A stretch of 64,000 bases of DNA from Scalindua sp964344685 (GCA_964344685.1 CAYFOK010000012.1:1-64000); one strand, 5' to 3'; counted from the stretch's first letter, positions 17,441 through 27,581 are shown. Program-made: numbers and translations. Notes: a model not told the origin generated them from the sequence alone.

Positions 17441-19069
17441 ATGCAGATAATCGATTTTTACAAAAAGGAGAGAACCGCTTCCGGGATTGACATCCTCGTT
17501 ATGGCATGTGCTTCAGGACTTTCCAATGGTGCCCTGCTTGCCATCATTACTTTTGCCGCAAAAGCGGCTTCCCATGGTAGCGATGGAATCAGGTTCAGAT
17601 ATCTTATCCTCTTCATTATCTGCCTGTTATCATTTATTCTGGGCAAGAGATATGCCCTCAAGCATGCGACTATTGTTATTGAAGAAATGATAAAAACAGT
17701 GAGGACCAGGATCTCAAATAAAATACGCCAATCGGAACTCATATTCTTTGAGAATCTTGAGAAATCGCATATCTATACCCGCATAAATCAGGATACTAAC
17801 TTTATTTCAGAATCAGCCCTTCTTATTATCAATTCCTGCCAGTCCGCTCTCATACTTATCTTTTGCCTCTTTTATATAGGCTGGCTATCAAAAGTGGGTT
17901 TTTTTATTACTGTTGGGGCTATCGTTGCTGCAGTAATTATTTACTTCATGTATCGCAGAGAAGTAAACAAGCTCATGGAGGATATTACTGAGAAAGAGAC
18001 AGAATTATATGACTCGTTAACCCATATTGTCGATGGTTTTAAAGAGTTAAAAATTAACAGGCGTAGAAGTGATCATCTATTTTCCAACTTTAAGGATATC
18101 TCCGATTCAACGGAAAAAATAAAGGTAAAGGCGGGATTAACCTTCGTTACAGATTTTGTCTATTCACAGACATTCTTTTATATTCTCATTGCTACGCTCG
18201 TTTTTTTATTACCGGTATTTATAGATACCTATTCAGAAGTAATTATAAAACTGGTAATGGCCGTATTGTTCATCATAGGTCCATTAGAGATGGTAGTTGG
18301 AGTTGTCCCGATTCTTGCCAGGGCAAACGCTGCTGTAGGCAGTTTATATAAATTGGAAGAACAGTTAGATCTGAAGGGTGGTATTATCCCTGATGCAGAA
18401 CAAATACCTTTCCAGCCGGTAGAATCCTTCCGGGAAATTCGAATGGATAAAGTTGCTTTCAGTTATAAGGATAAAGAAGACAAGATTTTATTTTATCTGG
18501 GCCCTATTGATCTGTCTCTTAAACCCGGAGAGATTGTGTTCCTGGTGGGAGGGAACGGATGTGGAAAATCTACTTTACTTAAACTGTTGTCAGGTCTATA
18601 TTATCCTTTGACCGGGGTGATTTATTTAGATGGTGATGTGATGAGTAAACCAATCTATCCATCATATAGAGAGTTATTTTCCTGTATCTTTGCGGACTTT
18701 CACCTTTTTGACAGGCTGTATGGTTTTGATGAAGTTGACAGTAAGAAGGTAAATGATCTCATAAAACTTATGGAACTTGACAAGAAAACCCAATATATGG
18801 ATGGAAAATTCACAGATACTAATTTATCTACCGGGCAGAGAAAAAGGCTTGCGCTGATTGTCGCCTTTCTGGAGGATAGACCGATATACGTGTTCGATGA
18901 GATTGCCGCTGATCAGGACCCTCAATTCAGAGAGTATTTTTATAATGAAATAATCCTGGATTTAAAAAAACGTGGAAAAACGATTATTGCCGCAACCCAC
19001 GACGATAAATATTTTCATATTGCTGACAGGGTATTAAAGATGGAGTATGGGAAAATACAATCGACTTGA
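17441..19069 (+). CDS. ABC exporter, cyclic-peptide/siderophore type (SyrD/PvdE-like)
   Basis: The 542-residue half-transporter fuses an N-terminal six-helix membrane domain (about residues 15-300) to an ATPase domain. The ATPase shows Walker A GGNGCGKST near residue 368, the signature LSTGQRKR, Walker B PIYVFDEIAADQDP and the switch His in THDDKYF. The Asp-Glu-Ile-Ala-Ala-Asp-Gln form of Walker B and D-loop is typical of the cyclic peptide transporter family. Such exporters work as homodimers at the inner membrane. It is followed after 66 bases by an SPFH gene and then by a binding-protein gene. Its substrate is unknown, and no peptide synthetase is in view. Confidence 0.8.
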   Translation: MQIIDFYKKERTASGIDILVMACASGLSNGALLAIITFAAKAASHGSDGIRFRYLILFIICLLSFILGKRYALKHATIVIEEMIKTVRTRISNKIRQSELIFFENLEKSHIYTRINQDTNFISESALLIINSCQSALILIFCLFYIGWLSKVGFFITVGAIVAAVIIYFMYRREVNKLMEDITEKETELYDSLTHIVDGFKELKINRRRSDHLFSNFKDISDSTEKIKVKAGLTFVTDFVYSQTFFYILIATLVFLLPVFIDTYSEVIIKLVMAVLFIIGPLEMVVGVVPILARANAAVGSLYKLEEQLDLKGGIIPDAEQIPFQPVESFREIRMDKVAFSYKDKEDKILFYLGPIDLSLKPGEIVFLVGGNGCGKSTLLKLLSGLYYPLTGVIYLDGDVMSKPIYPSYRELFSCIFADFHLFDRLYGFDEVDSKKVNDLIKLMELDKKTQYMDGKFTDTNLSTGQRKRLALIVAFLEDRPIYVFDEIAADQDPQFREYFYNEIILDLKKRGKTIIAATHDDKYFHIADRVLKMEYGKIQST

Positions 19070-19134
19070 TTCCTGTCTATTATTATTTACTATTTAAAAA
19101 TTTATAGAATAGATATCCTACAGGGAAATGTTTT

Positions 19135-20205
19135 ATGGGGTTTAAGAATTTTTTTGGAAATTTATGGTTTCAGAACCGGATAAAGATAATTTTTTCGGTC
19201 TTCGGGCTATTATTTATTACGGTATTTCTGTCACCACTAATTATTTATAATGTCGGCCCCGGGCAGGCGGGGATATTGTGGTACAGGTTTTTTGGCGGTA
19301 CCGTTGTAGACAGGGTATATCCGGAAGGTATCCGCTTTATTTTTCCCTGGGATAAGTTTTACATCTACGATGTGAGGGTACAGGAGGTCAAGCACGAGAT
19401 GGATGTGCTGTCTAAAAACGGATTAACGTTTCATCTTACCCTGTCTATTCGTTATCGTCCGGAATATGATTTTGTCGGCCTTTTGCATAAGCGGGTGGGT
19501 CCGGAATATGCTCAGAAAGTTGTAATCCCTCAGGTTGAGTCCGTACTGCGTACAACAATTGGAAAATACCTGCCCGAAGAAGTGTATACAACGAAAAGGG
19601 CGGTTATTCAAAAATATCTGCTGGAAGCTTCGTCACAGGTAAGTGAAAAATATGTTATCATAGACGAGGTTATTATTCGACAGATAGGATTACCTCCTCA
19701 AATCAAAGATGCCATTGAACGCAAACTCACGCAACAACAAAAAGCTCAGGAATATGATTTCATTATACAGAAAGCAAAGAAGGAGAAGATAAGAAAGAAG
19801 ATCGAGGCTCAGGGTATTCAGGCTTATCAGCGAATTGTGGCAACAACCTTGACTGACAGGCTGCTGGCATGGAGAGGAGTTGAGGCAACTCTCGCACTTG
19901 CCCAATCTGATAATACAAAGGTAGTCGTTATTGGAAGAGGCAAAGATGGTTTGCCAATAATATTAGATCTCAAACAGGATCTTACACAAAATATCATACC
20001 TGATTCCGATAAAAGAATTAAACTCTTTAATGAGGAACAATCGATAAACCAGGATGAAAGTTCAGGCCAGATTACAAATCAGCCGATAGAGCAGAGTGAA
20101 AGTCTTGAGCCGACAGCAGATAAAGCAGCAAAGCAAGATGACAGTTCTCTGCCTGCTGCCGAAATAAAAGAGACGACGCCACTGGCGAGTACGGAACTTA
20201 AATAA
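19135..20205 (+). CDS. SPFH/band 7 (prohibitin-like) membrane protein
   Basis: The 356-residue protein has one N-terminal membrane helix (about residues 20-40). A band 7 domain follows (about 43-220: YNVGPGQAGILWYRFFGG, YPEGIRFIFPWD, DVLSKNGLTFHLTLSIRYR). A helical coiled region comes next (QQQKAQEYDFIIQKAKKEK), and then a Gln/Asp/Ser-rich, probably disordered tail. This is the prohibitin/HflK arrangement, forming large membrane-anchored oligomers. Its position between an exporter and a binding protein suggests that it scaffolds one of them. That is inference. Confidence 0.8.
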   Translation: MGFKNFFGNLWFQNRIKIIFSVFGLLFITVFLSPLIIYNVGPGQAGILWYRFFGGTVVDRVYPEGIRFIFPWDKFYIYDVRVQEVKHEMDVLSKNGLTFHLTLSIRYRPEYDFVGLLHKRVGPEYAQKVVIPQVESVLRTTIGKYLPEEVYTTKRAVIQKYLLEASSQVSEKYVIIDEVIIRQIGLPPQIKDAIERKLTQQQKAQEYDFIIQKAKKEKIRKKIEAQGIQAYQRIVATTLTDRLLAWRGVEATLALAQSDNTKVVVIGRGKDGLPIILDLKQDLTQNIIPDSDKRIKLFNEEQSINQDESSGQITNQPIEQSESLEPTADKAAKQDDSSLPAAEIKETTPLASTELK

Positions 20206-20275
20206 GAGGCTTTGTCTCAGATGAAAAAATACAAAAAAGTCAAACAGAATAGAAACTCTTCTCACTAGCAGGTAT

Positions 20276-21583
20276 ATGTTCATGAAATGCAGACTTTTGG
20301 TAGCAGTTGTTCTTGTCCTTGCCTCTGCCTGTTCAAAACCGGGAGTAGAGAGGGCAGAAAGAGCAGAAAAAAGTGAGGGCGATATTGTTATCGGGGTTGC
20401 ACTCCCGCTGAAAGATGAACGCCATTTTCTTGAGGGACTTGAGATGGCAATTGAAGACCTGAATAAGAAGGGTGGGATTCTCGGAAGAAGATTGAGAACA
20501 ATTTTTGAAAATGACGAATCCTTTGCAGACGTTGACAATAAATATTTGGTTCGAAAAGGCAAAATGATTGCGAATAAGTTCGCAAAGGATCCGGATGTTG
20601 TTGCCGTGATTGGACATAACACCTCCGATGTTGCTCTCCCTGCTTCCATTATTTATGAGCGGGATAAGGTTGTATTTATTACCCCCTTTGCCACTACTCC
20701 TTCTCTCACAAACCATGGGTTTCGTTTTGTTTTCAGGACCTTGCCCACGGATACTGACTATGCAAGGAGACTTGCGGCACTTGCTAAATTGAAGTTTAAG
20801 AGAGTATTAATTGTAGCTGTTGATGATATTTATGGCGAAAACCTTTCCGCCAACTTTCATACCTTTGCTGAAGATTTAGGGGTCAATATTGTTGGAAATA
20901 TTCATTTCCAACCATGGGAAGATGATATGAAGGGGGAATTAATAAGACGCGGCAATCTTATTGAGGGGAAAAAATTTGATGATATATTTGATGCCATATT
21001 CCTTGCTGCTGAGATGCCAAAGGCAGCAAAGATTATTAAAATAGCCCGCGACTTGAAAATTACAGTGCCGTTCTTTGGTGGGGATGCCCTGGATACGAAG
21101 GAACTTTGGGGTATGGCTGGGGAGGATGCGGAAGGAACAATTATCTGCTCGACAGTCATAAATGAGGGTCTTGAATTTCAAAGGTTCAAAAAACGGTTTA
21201 TAGAAAAGTATGGTTATGCACCTGAACATTGGGCTGCACATACGTATGATACGGTACAGGTACTGGCTTATGCCATGGAAACTGCAGGGTCAACAGTACC
21301 GGAGAAAGTGGCAGAGGCCCTGCATTTTGTCCAGGATTGGCAGGGGATTACGGCTACTTTTACCTTTAATGAAAAGGGAGATGTAGTAGACAGCATATCA
21401 GGTTTTAAAGTTCTCAGTAAAGGAGAATTTACCTATGATGAGGAGCTGAACAAGCTGGTGAGTGAATATGAGAAAGAGGTTGCAGAAAAGGCTAAGGAAG
21501 GCTATGAACATATTATAGAAAGAGAGATAACAGAAGGTGCCGGTACCATGGACGAAGAAGATATGAATATAGATGGTAACTAA
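20276..21583 (+). CDS. Lipoprotein substrate-binding protein, branched-chain amino acid/urea type
   Basis: The N-terminus carries a lipobox (VLVLASAC, Cys at about residue 19). The mature part shows the type I periplasmic binding fold: VIGVALPLKDERHFLEGLEM, VVAVIGHNTSDVALPASIIYE, FKRVLIVAVDDIYGENL, and VPEKVAEALHFVQDWQGITATF. This fits LivJ/UrtA-like proteins (Peripla_BP_6). The Ser/Thr ligand-contact region is present, but the ligand is unknown. It ends an apparent three-gene operon and has no cognate permease here. A charged C-terminal extension of about 40 residues is unusual. A second ATG two codons in is an alternative start. Confidence 0.75.
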   Translation: MFMKCRLLVAVVLVLASACSKPGVERAERAEKSEGDIVIGVALPLKDERHFLEGLEMAIEDLNKKGGILGRRLRTIFENDESFADVDNKYLVRKGKMIANKFAKDPDVVAVIGHNTSDVALPASIIYERDKVVFITPFATTPSLTNHGFRFVFRTLPTDTDYARRLAALAKLKFKRVLIVAVDDIYGENLSANFHTFAEDLGVNIVGNIHFQPWEDDMKGELIRRGNLIEGKKFDDIFDAIFLAAEMPKAAKIIKIARDLKITVPFFGGDALDTKELWGMAGEDAEGTIICSTVINEGLEFQRFKKRFIEKYGYAPEHWAAHTYDTVQVLAYAMETAGSTVPEKVAEALHFVQDWQGITATFTFNEKGDVVDSISGFKVLSKGEFTYDEELNKLVSEYEKEVAEKAKEGYEHIIEREITEGAGTMDEEDMNIDGN

Positions 21584-21800
21584 AATAACTCAGGGCTGTG
21601 AAATACTTAAGAGTTTATTAACGTCGCCGAGTTTCCAGACTTAAGCCAGACCTATTAACAGGCCATTTTTAAATAATAAATCAAAAACACTACTTATTTA
21701 AAGACAATACCTTATCAGCGAAGAAACATCTCATGCAAAAGTAAAGGCGACATAGAGAATATAATTAATCAGATCTCATTCCTTAAGTGTGCTAATTTTA

Positions 21801-22976
21801 TTATTTAAGTAGAGATATGATCTCATCACACGTGTCTGTTATACCATGGTAATCATCAAACCTGCCTTTGAACTTAAGACAGCACTCATGGACGATTTTA
21901 GATGTTAACAGCTTTTCAAGTTTTTCACTCACTGTTTTTGTATTATAATTGAATCTGTCAATGGAGTCACCGACACCAAGCTTTTTTAACCTCTCGGCAT
22001 TATCAAATTGATCATTGGCCATTGGTGTAACCAGATGTGGAATGCCTGCTCTTAAACCTTGAGCACATGTGCCAATTCCTCCGTGATAAACAATTCCTGA
22101 TGCATACGAAAGTATTGTATCTAATGGAATAAAATCTAAATGTCTAAAAGATGGAGGTAGATCAGGAGGTATTTGCTCCCGATATGGGCTGAGAAAAATT
22201 CCACGCCTTCCCATCTTCATACATGCATGTAAAGATGAAGAAAAAAAATCTTTAGCATCTCTTACAACACTACCAGGAGTAAAAACAATAGGAGGTTCAC
22301 CAGCTGTTAAATATTCTTTAAGTTCAGCAGGGAGCCCATCCTCCTTTGATTCATCAATGAATAGAAAATGTGTAAGTTTGATATGTGGCGGCCAATTGCT
22401 TTTGTAAATCTCAAACCAATCAGGAAATAGCCCTATAACTTTGTCTGGTGAGTACATCCAATGGTAAAGGCTACCCTGGTCCGGGCAGACGTTGATTTTT
22501 TGACAAAGTTTATTCAAAACAGAATCTAACACACTATTGAATGCGGCCTCCTGTTTTTTATCGACATTCCAGAATGCAAAAGCAGACATGCGGATGGTCA
22601 CTAAAGGTACGCCCAATGCTTCCCGGGCAAGACGAGCCCCAAAAATAAATAAAGAAGAAACCACTATAGTTCTTCCCGGTTCATATTGTTCTTTGATAAA
22701 ATCGTAAACCGGCCATGTAGTGGGAGCATAAAGGCTATCAACCATTACCGAAAATGACTTTTCCCTGTCCCATAAATACGGATCTTTGCTGATCTTTTCG
22801 GCCTTCCCTGAGCTTAATATGGAATGGAAAGTTAAACCAGCATTACATATCAAATCTTTATACCAATCACATCCCAGGACGACAACCGTACATCCTCTTT
22901 TACGTAATTCGGCACCTATAGCAACCAAAGGATTGTTATCCCCTAAACTTCCTAAAGCAACAATTATCACTTTCAT
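21801..22976 (-). CDS. UGT-type glycosyltransferase (GT1-like)
   Basis: The 391-residue protein starts with a nucleotide-sugar transferase Rossmann motif (IIVALGSLGDNNPLVAIGAEL). Its C-terminal half carries the donor-binding signature VYHGGIGTCAQGLRAGIPHL, then MANDQFDNAERLKKLGVG. This is the pattern of glycosyltransferases that decorate sterols, macrolides, rhamnolipids and similar small hydrophobic acceptors. No membrane helix is present. The neighbouring AMP-ligase, sulfotransferase-like and crotonase genes suggest a lipid or secondary-metabolite acceptor. Confidence 0.8.
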   Translation of the reverse strand: MKVIIVALGSLGDNNPLVAIGAELRKRGCTVVVLGCDWYKDLICNAGLTFHSILSSGKAEKISKDPYLWDREKSFSVMVDSLYAPTTWPVYDFIKEQYEPGRTIVVSSLFIFGARLAREALGVPLVTIRMSAFAFWNVDKKQEAAFNSVLDSVLNKLCQKINVCPDQGSLYHWMYSPDKVIGLFPDWFEIYKSNWPPHIKLTHFLFIDESKEDGLPAELKEYLTAGEPPIVFTPGSVVRDAKDFFSSSLHACMKMGRRGIFLSPYREQIPPDLPPSFRHLDFIPLDTILSYASGIVYHGGIGTCAQGLRAGIPHLVTPMANDQFDNAERLKKLGVGDSIDRFNYNTKTVSEKLEKLLTSKIVHECCLKFKGRFDDYHGITDTCDEIISLLK

Positions 22977-23116
22977 TTTCTAATTTATAATTATTTAGAT
23001 ATGGATAATAATTTTTTGAGATAGTCAAAGCTGGTTGAACCACTTACAAAACTTTCCGTATATATATCACCGTTATAATGTGCTGTCTTTATTAAAATCT
23101 ATCATTGATGGAAATG

Positions 23117-24502
23117 CTATTTGTTTCTGGTAAGAGGGACAAACCTTTTCAGTTTTCCGGTTTTTGACCTTGTTATATTATCAACCTGGGAGATATTGAC
23201 AACAGGACTTTTCAGACCAACTTGAACAAGATTTGATTTGATTGAATTTTCCAACCTGCTATAGTCCGGATTTCCAGTTACTACAATATCTATATCAGCC
23301 CCCTGCTCTGTTTGACGTACCAGAAATTCCATAATTTCAGGCTCCTGAAATAAGGGTGAGTAGAAATTTAAAGCGTGTACTATAAGGTTATCATCGTAAA
23401 CAAACATGTCATCAGTGCGCCCAAGAACATCCTCTGCTTTTAAATAACTGGAACCGCACGGACATAATCTATCAAGAACTTTAAATTGATCTGTAATTTC
23501 GTAACGTATCAGCGGCATGACTTTGTTAAAAAGGTTCGTCATATAAATCTTGTCAGCCCTTTCACCCTTCCGTACAGGTTGTCCGTCGTTGTGCACCGGT
23601 TCAATTATACAGACATCTTCACTGATATGAAATCCTTCACCATTCGTACAGGGAAACGAACCTCCGTTAACTTCACTGGCTGACCATGTATTAATCAGTG
23701 GGACTTTAAATGTGCGTTCAGTTATCTCCCTGTCACCTGGCAACAGAGGTTCCGAAGTACACCAGATTGCCTTAGATGTGAATTTTAACTTTCCGTCTAA
23801 AAATTTAGCGCATAAATGAGAAAGTATATTTGGGAAGCAATGGATTAATGCAGGCTTAACGCGATTCAATTCATTGACAATCTCTTCAATTGGAATGGTT
23901 ACCGGAATATGTGCAATCTCATGTATAGGACTTGAAAATGTTTGTGACAGCGCGCTTGATGCATGTGAGGCAACATAAGCTGAAATTGTTGCTACAGCCG
24001 CTTTGTTGTCATTGGATATCTTTTTAAAAATGGCGTTAAACCCACGCACAAGGCTTATGTAAGAAACAGCCCATCCATGCCAGTCATAAAGGAAAACACC
24101 CCTGACTCCGCTGGAACCACCTGATAAGATTACATGGTATTCATCCAGAAAATAGGTATCGCTCTTGAGGTTCAGGAGATGAGTATTTGCGTCTTTCAGC
24201 CTTGCTCGTTTGTCCGTAACTATTGAATCCCAGTTAGACATGAGATCTTCCTTGGTCATAGGAGGTATTTTGTCCAGATCTGCAATAGTTGCTGTTGACG
24301 GATTAATACCGGCAAGTCTATCTTTATGCCAGTGGGAGTGCGTTTTCGCATGGTCCAGTAAATTGCGTAATGCACGTGTCTGCTCTGCCTTGATCTCTGT
24401 ACGGGACCATCGAAGCCTGTTAACGTATTCTGGCATGAGTTGCCACAAATAGTCAACATGCCGCTTCCTTATGCTGTCATATGATTGATTTATAGTAGTC
24501 AT
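23117..24502 (-). CDS. Adenylate-forming enzyme, phenylacetate-CoA ligase (PaaK)-like
   Basis: The likely start is the ATG at 24502. An upstream in-frame ATG at 24583 would add a hydrophobic stretch with no ribosome site. The protein of about 461 residues has the PaaK layout: DLDKIPPMTKEDLMSNW, a phosphate-loop-like ILSGGSSGVRGVFLYDW, LINTWSASEVNGGSF, CPCGSSYLKAEDVLGRTDD, and a C-terminal lid region ending SKTGKLKRFVP with the expected Lys. Such enzymes activate carboxylic acids with ATP to AMP esters and then form CoA thioesters. The acid is unknown. It is on the same strand as the glycosyltransferase, 140 bases upstream of it. Confidence 0.75.
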   Translation of the reverse strand: MTTINQSYDSIRKRHVDYLWQLMPEYVNRLRWSRTEIKAEQTRALRNLLDHAKTHSHWHKDRLAGINPSTATIADLDKIPPMTKEDLMSNWDSIVTDKRARLKDANTHLLNLKSDTYFLDEYHVILSGGSSGVRGVFLYDWHGWAVSYISLVRGFNAIFKKISNDNKAAVATISAYVASHASSALSQTFSSPIHEIAHIPVTIPIEEIVNELNRVKPALIHCFPNILSHLCAKFLDGKLKFTSKAIWCTSEPLLPGDREITERTFKVPLINTWSASEVNGGSFPCTNGEGFHISEDVCIIEPVHNDGQPVRKGERADKIYMTNLFNKVMPLIRYEITDQFKVLDRLCPCGSSYLKAEDVLGRTDDMFVYDDNLIVHALNFYSPLFQEPEIMEFLVRQTEQGADIDIVVTGNPDYSRLENSIKSNLVQVGLKSPVVNISQVDNITRSKTGKLKRFVPLTRNK

Positions 24503-24675
24503 GACATAGAATTTACTGGTAAATGTGCATAATCCGATGATAAAAGATAAATAACTGGTAGTTAATAAAACGTAATGATCCAATTATTTGCGTATATTAT
24601 AATGAAATATTATGACATTACGAATATAATAAAAAGCACCATAGATTAAATTTTATTTTCATAAGGATAGTTTGC

Positions 24676-25821
24676 ATGAAAGCACGAATTTTGAATATTG
24701 AAAGCAAAATACGGCAAAATCCTCTTGGCATCACCAGCACGGCTGATTTTCATTTCAGTGAAGGAGATACAATTGATGCACAGGTTGTTATTGAAAACCA
24801 CAACATCAGCCTCTATAGTTTAGACCATGAATATCAACGTGCTATATTTGTGGAAACCCATGATGACATTAATATTTCCCAGGCCCCTTTCTACTATCAG
24901 GCACAGTATGAAAGTGCGGTAAAATTGTTTGCCGTGCCTTATGAGGAACTTCATCGACTGGCAAATGATATACGCCTTGACAGTAAATGTCTCATCCTGA
25001 TCTATTCAGTCGGGCGCAGTGGTTCAACATTGCTCAGTTCAGCACTTAATCAGGTAGAGAATATCGTTAGTTTGTCTGAACCGGATATTTACACTCAACT
25101 TGTAATGATCCGTGAGTGGGATGGGAGTAATGATGCTGAAGTCAGTGAACTACTACAAAGCTGCACGAAGGTGTTATGTAAATCTCCTAAACAGAGCTCG
25201 CTTCCATTCAGGTGGACTATCAAATTCCGAAGTTTCGGTATTGAGATAGCTGATCTTATATTCAAAATCTTTCCAGATGCCAAAAATATCTTTTTGTATC
25301 GCGATGCTGAAACGTGGATCAGGTCAGCTATTCGCGCTTACCTGGATGATGATCTCAACTCAGCTGAATACCTGGCAGCAATGCAGGCCTGGTTACGTCC
25401 ACTTGTGCCTTTAATTGATAAACACTTTTCTGAAAAGGGCGAACCTTTGTCAATCGCAAAAATGGGAATGTTGATGTGGCTTTCAGTGATGGAACGTTAC
25501 CTCAAACTTAACCGGCAAGGTGTCCCTATGCTTGCAGTTCGTTTCAAGTCGGTAACCACATCGCCAAATCAGACAATCGAAGAGATTTTCAAATACTGTG
25601 ATATTCCTATCACTGACCTTGAAGCGGTCTTTAAAATACTGGATCGAGACTCGCAGGCAGGTACTGTGTTATCTCAGGCAACCATACAAAAAAATCCTGT
25701 AGTATTACCGGACGATTTCATGGCAAAAGTGAGGGAGACTCTGCTGGACCATCCAACAATTCAAACGCCACACTTTATTGTGCCTAACACATGGCATCCG
25801 GATACTGTTGAAGAGTGTTAG
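24676..25821 (+). CDS. Sulfotransferase-like protein
   Basis: The key motif is LILIYSVGRSGSTLLSSALN at about residues 105-124, matching the PAPS 5'-phosphosulfate loop of sulfotransferase-fold enzymes (GxxRSGST). A downstream IFLYRDAETWIRS matches the 3'-phosphate-binding region. The first 100 residues, before the loop, are an extension with no recognised domain. It is transcribed divergently from the PaaK-like gene, from a shared intergenic region of about 170 bases. It may sulfate or otherwise modify the product of the same cluster. The enzymatic reaction is not proven. Confidence 0.7.
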   Translation: MKARILNIESKIRQNPLGITSTADFHFSEGDTIDAQVVIENHNISLYSLDHEYQRAIFVETHDDINISQAPFYYQAQYESAVKLFAVPYEELHRLANDIRLDSKCLILIYSVGRSGSTLLSSALNQVENIVSLSEPDIYTQLVMIREWDGSNDAEVSELLQSCTKVLCKSPKQSSLPFRWTIKFRSFGIEIADLIFKIFPDAKNIFLYRDAETWIRSAIRAYLDDDLNSAEYLAAMQAWLRPLVPLIDKHFSEKGEPLSIAKMGMLMWLSVMERYLKLNRQGVPMLAVRFKSVTTSPNQTIEEIFKYCDIPITDLEAVFKILDRDSQAGTVLSQATIQKNPVVLPDDFMAKVRETLLDHPTIQTPHFIVPNTWHPDTVEEC

Positions 25822-25978
25822 AGTAGATTACTGAACCCTTTTCGATTTACCGAAGAAAATAGCTACAGGAAGATTTAATACCGAAAACGACAATACTTTA
25901 GTACGGATTTAATTTGTTTTTTTAAGGTGAAATTTACGAACTCCATATCTTTCCGTCCGACTAAACTGTTCTGACGGA

Positions 25979-26788
25979 TTAGGCGAGTTCTTTTTCTGCC
26001 AACTTCACCCGCATCATCTCGGCAAAGAGTTCTACTTCGTATTCAATACCCTTTCTAGTATCATGTTCCGCTGCATAATTTATACATTTTTTCATGTTCC
26101 CTATTGAAATGTCACTATTTTTTGCCAGTTTACGAGCGAACTCTATTGATTTGTTAAGAACTTCTGAGGCAGGTGCCAATCTTTTAACCAGGCCCCACTC
26201 CAATGCTGTTTTTCCACGGATCATTTTTCCGGAAAAGAGCATCTCCTTAGCCCTGGAAGCGCCAATTACCTTTGTCAGTCTTATAGTCCCTCCAAGACCA
26301 GGGATAATACCCAACTCCGGTTTTGCTTCAGGGAGGCTGAAGAATGATATTTCTGATGCTATACGAAAATCACATAGTAATGCGAGCTCAAGGCCGGCGC
26401 CAATGGTAACACCATTAAGGGCTGCAATAAGCGGCTTCCTGCAATTTTCAATCTCTAAAAACATCTCATGGGCTCTTATGAATCTGTCGTAATTTTTTTC
26501 TGCCACTAACCCTGATATCCATGATCCAAATAGTTCATCCTGATCTACGCCATCGGAGAAGACTCTTCTAATAGTGCTTGCAATGATGATAGATGAAATT
26601 CTTCTATCGTTCTCATAGGCATCTATCTTGTCATAAATTGCATCGATTAACCAGGAACTGATAGAATTTCTAGGAGGTTTCTTCAACTTGATAATACCCG
26701 CATATTTATCCTCCTGAAGTTCAACTTCCTCACACTCCAGGTACTGGTATCCCGAATCGTCGCCCCTGTTCATCCGTATGTCTTTCAT
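25979..26788 (-). CDS. Enoyl-CoA hydratase/isomerase (crotonase) family protein
   Basis: The 269-residue protein shows the crotonase core: oxyanion-hole segments around RVFSDGVDQDELF and ALNGVTIGAGLELALLCDF, then FFSLPEAKPELGIIPGLGG, TALEWGLVKRLAPASEVL, and a helical C-terminus. Acidic residues of the PEAKPELG segment lie where the catalytic Glu residues of hydratases lie, with two extra residues compared with the rat enzyme motif. It acts on acyl-CoA thioesters, which fits a link with the nearby CoA-ligase-like gene. The specific substrate is unknown. Confidence 0.8.
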   Translation of the reverse strand: MKDIRMNRGDDSGYQYLECEEVELQEDKYAGIIKLKKPPRNSISSWLIDAIYDKIDAYENDRRISSIIIASTIRRVFSDGVDQDELFGSWISGLVAEKNYDRFIRAHEMFLEIENCRKPLIAALNGVTIGAGLELALLCDFRIASEISFFSLPEAKPELGIIPGLGGTIRLTKVIGASRAKEMLFSGKMIRGKTALEWGLVKRLAPASEVLNKSIEFARKLAKNSDISIGNMKKCINYAAEHDTRKGIEYEVELFAEMMRVKLAEKELA

Positions 26789-26959
26789 AGTCTTACCTTG
26801 AACAAAAAAGAAAAAAAATAGTTTACCACAAAAAGGGCAAAGTTTTAAACTTAATTACTTCTCTTAATTCTGGAACACATCATTAAATAATATAAACGCG
26901 TAAAATATACCTAAAACAATATAAAGACAAGCATAAAAACAGGAACTAATGATAGAATT

Positions 26960-27104
26960 TTCATATTATAAAACCGCCTTTAACAGTTAATGTGACAGCA
27001 CAATAATTGACACTAAACCAGGCAGTTATGTAAATTGTCATTTAGCATCTCTAAATCAGTGGGTCGAAGGTTCGATTTCTTCATGACGCATTATTACCCC
27101 CTCC
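26960..27104 (+). repeat. tRNA-tailed interspersed repeat, copy A (decayed)
   Basis: The right part (27049-27104) contains a T-arm-like GAAGGTTCGATTTCTTC followed by ATGACGCATTATTACCCCC. This is a mutated form of the GGGCGCACCATTAC end seen in copies B, C and D. The left part (from TGTGACAGCA) aligns with 38900-39000 of copy D, including GCAGTTA(T/G)GTAAATT and (T/A)AATCAGT. The whole copy A matches copy D over about 140 bases with several indels. Confidence 0.55.
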
Positions 27105-27272
27105 ATCCAAAAAGTTTTGTCTTTCCAGGAGGATAATCTCTTTAATATCTTAGCATCTTTGTTTCTAATTAGTTGTACAAACTGACTACTTCAAATTCAA
27201 AAAAAAAACTGCCCAGGAATACTAGTTTCTCAGACAGCTCAAAACAATTCTACAGTTTAAATATATGAGCTA

Positions 27273-27581
27273 TTATGACCAATTCATTACGTAACTTGTA
27301 GCACCCTCTACATAAAGATTCACTGCAAGTGAACCTTTGAGCTTTCCTTCTTCAGCTATCTCATCATCAAATCGTACAGTCAGCGATACTACCTCTGCTT
27401 TTTCATCTTTCCCCGCTGGTTCTCCCCATCTGGCGTAAATCTCTTTTACATTGGACAGACCGTCACTATTATTAAGAGTTACAAGAGGTTCACCTTTAAT
27501 ATGCATTCCTTCTATCAGTATATCTGACGTAAATTCTTTTGATGAAATTATCACCTTTAAAATCATTCTGCTTAAAAACAA
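27273..27581 (-). CDS. Hypothetical small protein
   Basis: I do not recognise the family. From a TTG at 27581 it is 102 residues, soluble and probably beta-rich (VVSLTVRFDDE, GSLAVNLYVEGATSYVMNW). The start is doubtful. A good AGGAG lies upstream of an ATG in a different frame (MVSKLVFKQ), which stops after about 32 codons, so a frameshift near the 5' end is possible. Confidence 0.4.
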   Translation of the reverse strand: MFLSRMILKVIISSKEFTSDILIEGMHIKGEPLVTLNNSDGLSNVKEIYARWGEPAGKDEKAEVVSLTVRFDDEIAEEGKLKGSLAVNLYVEGATSYVMNWS

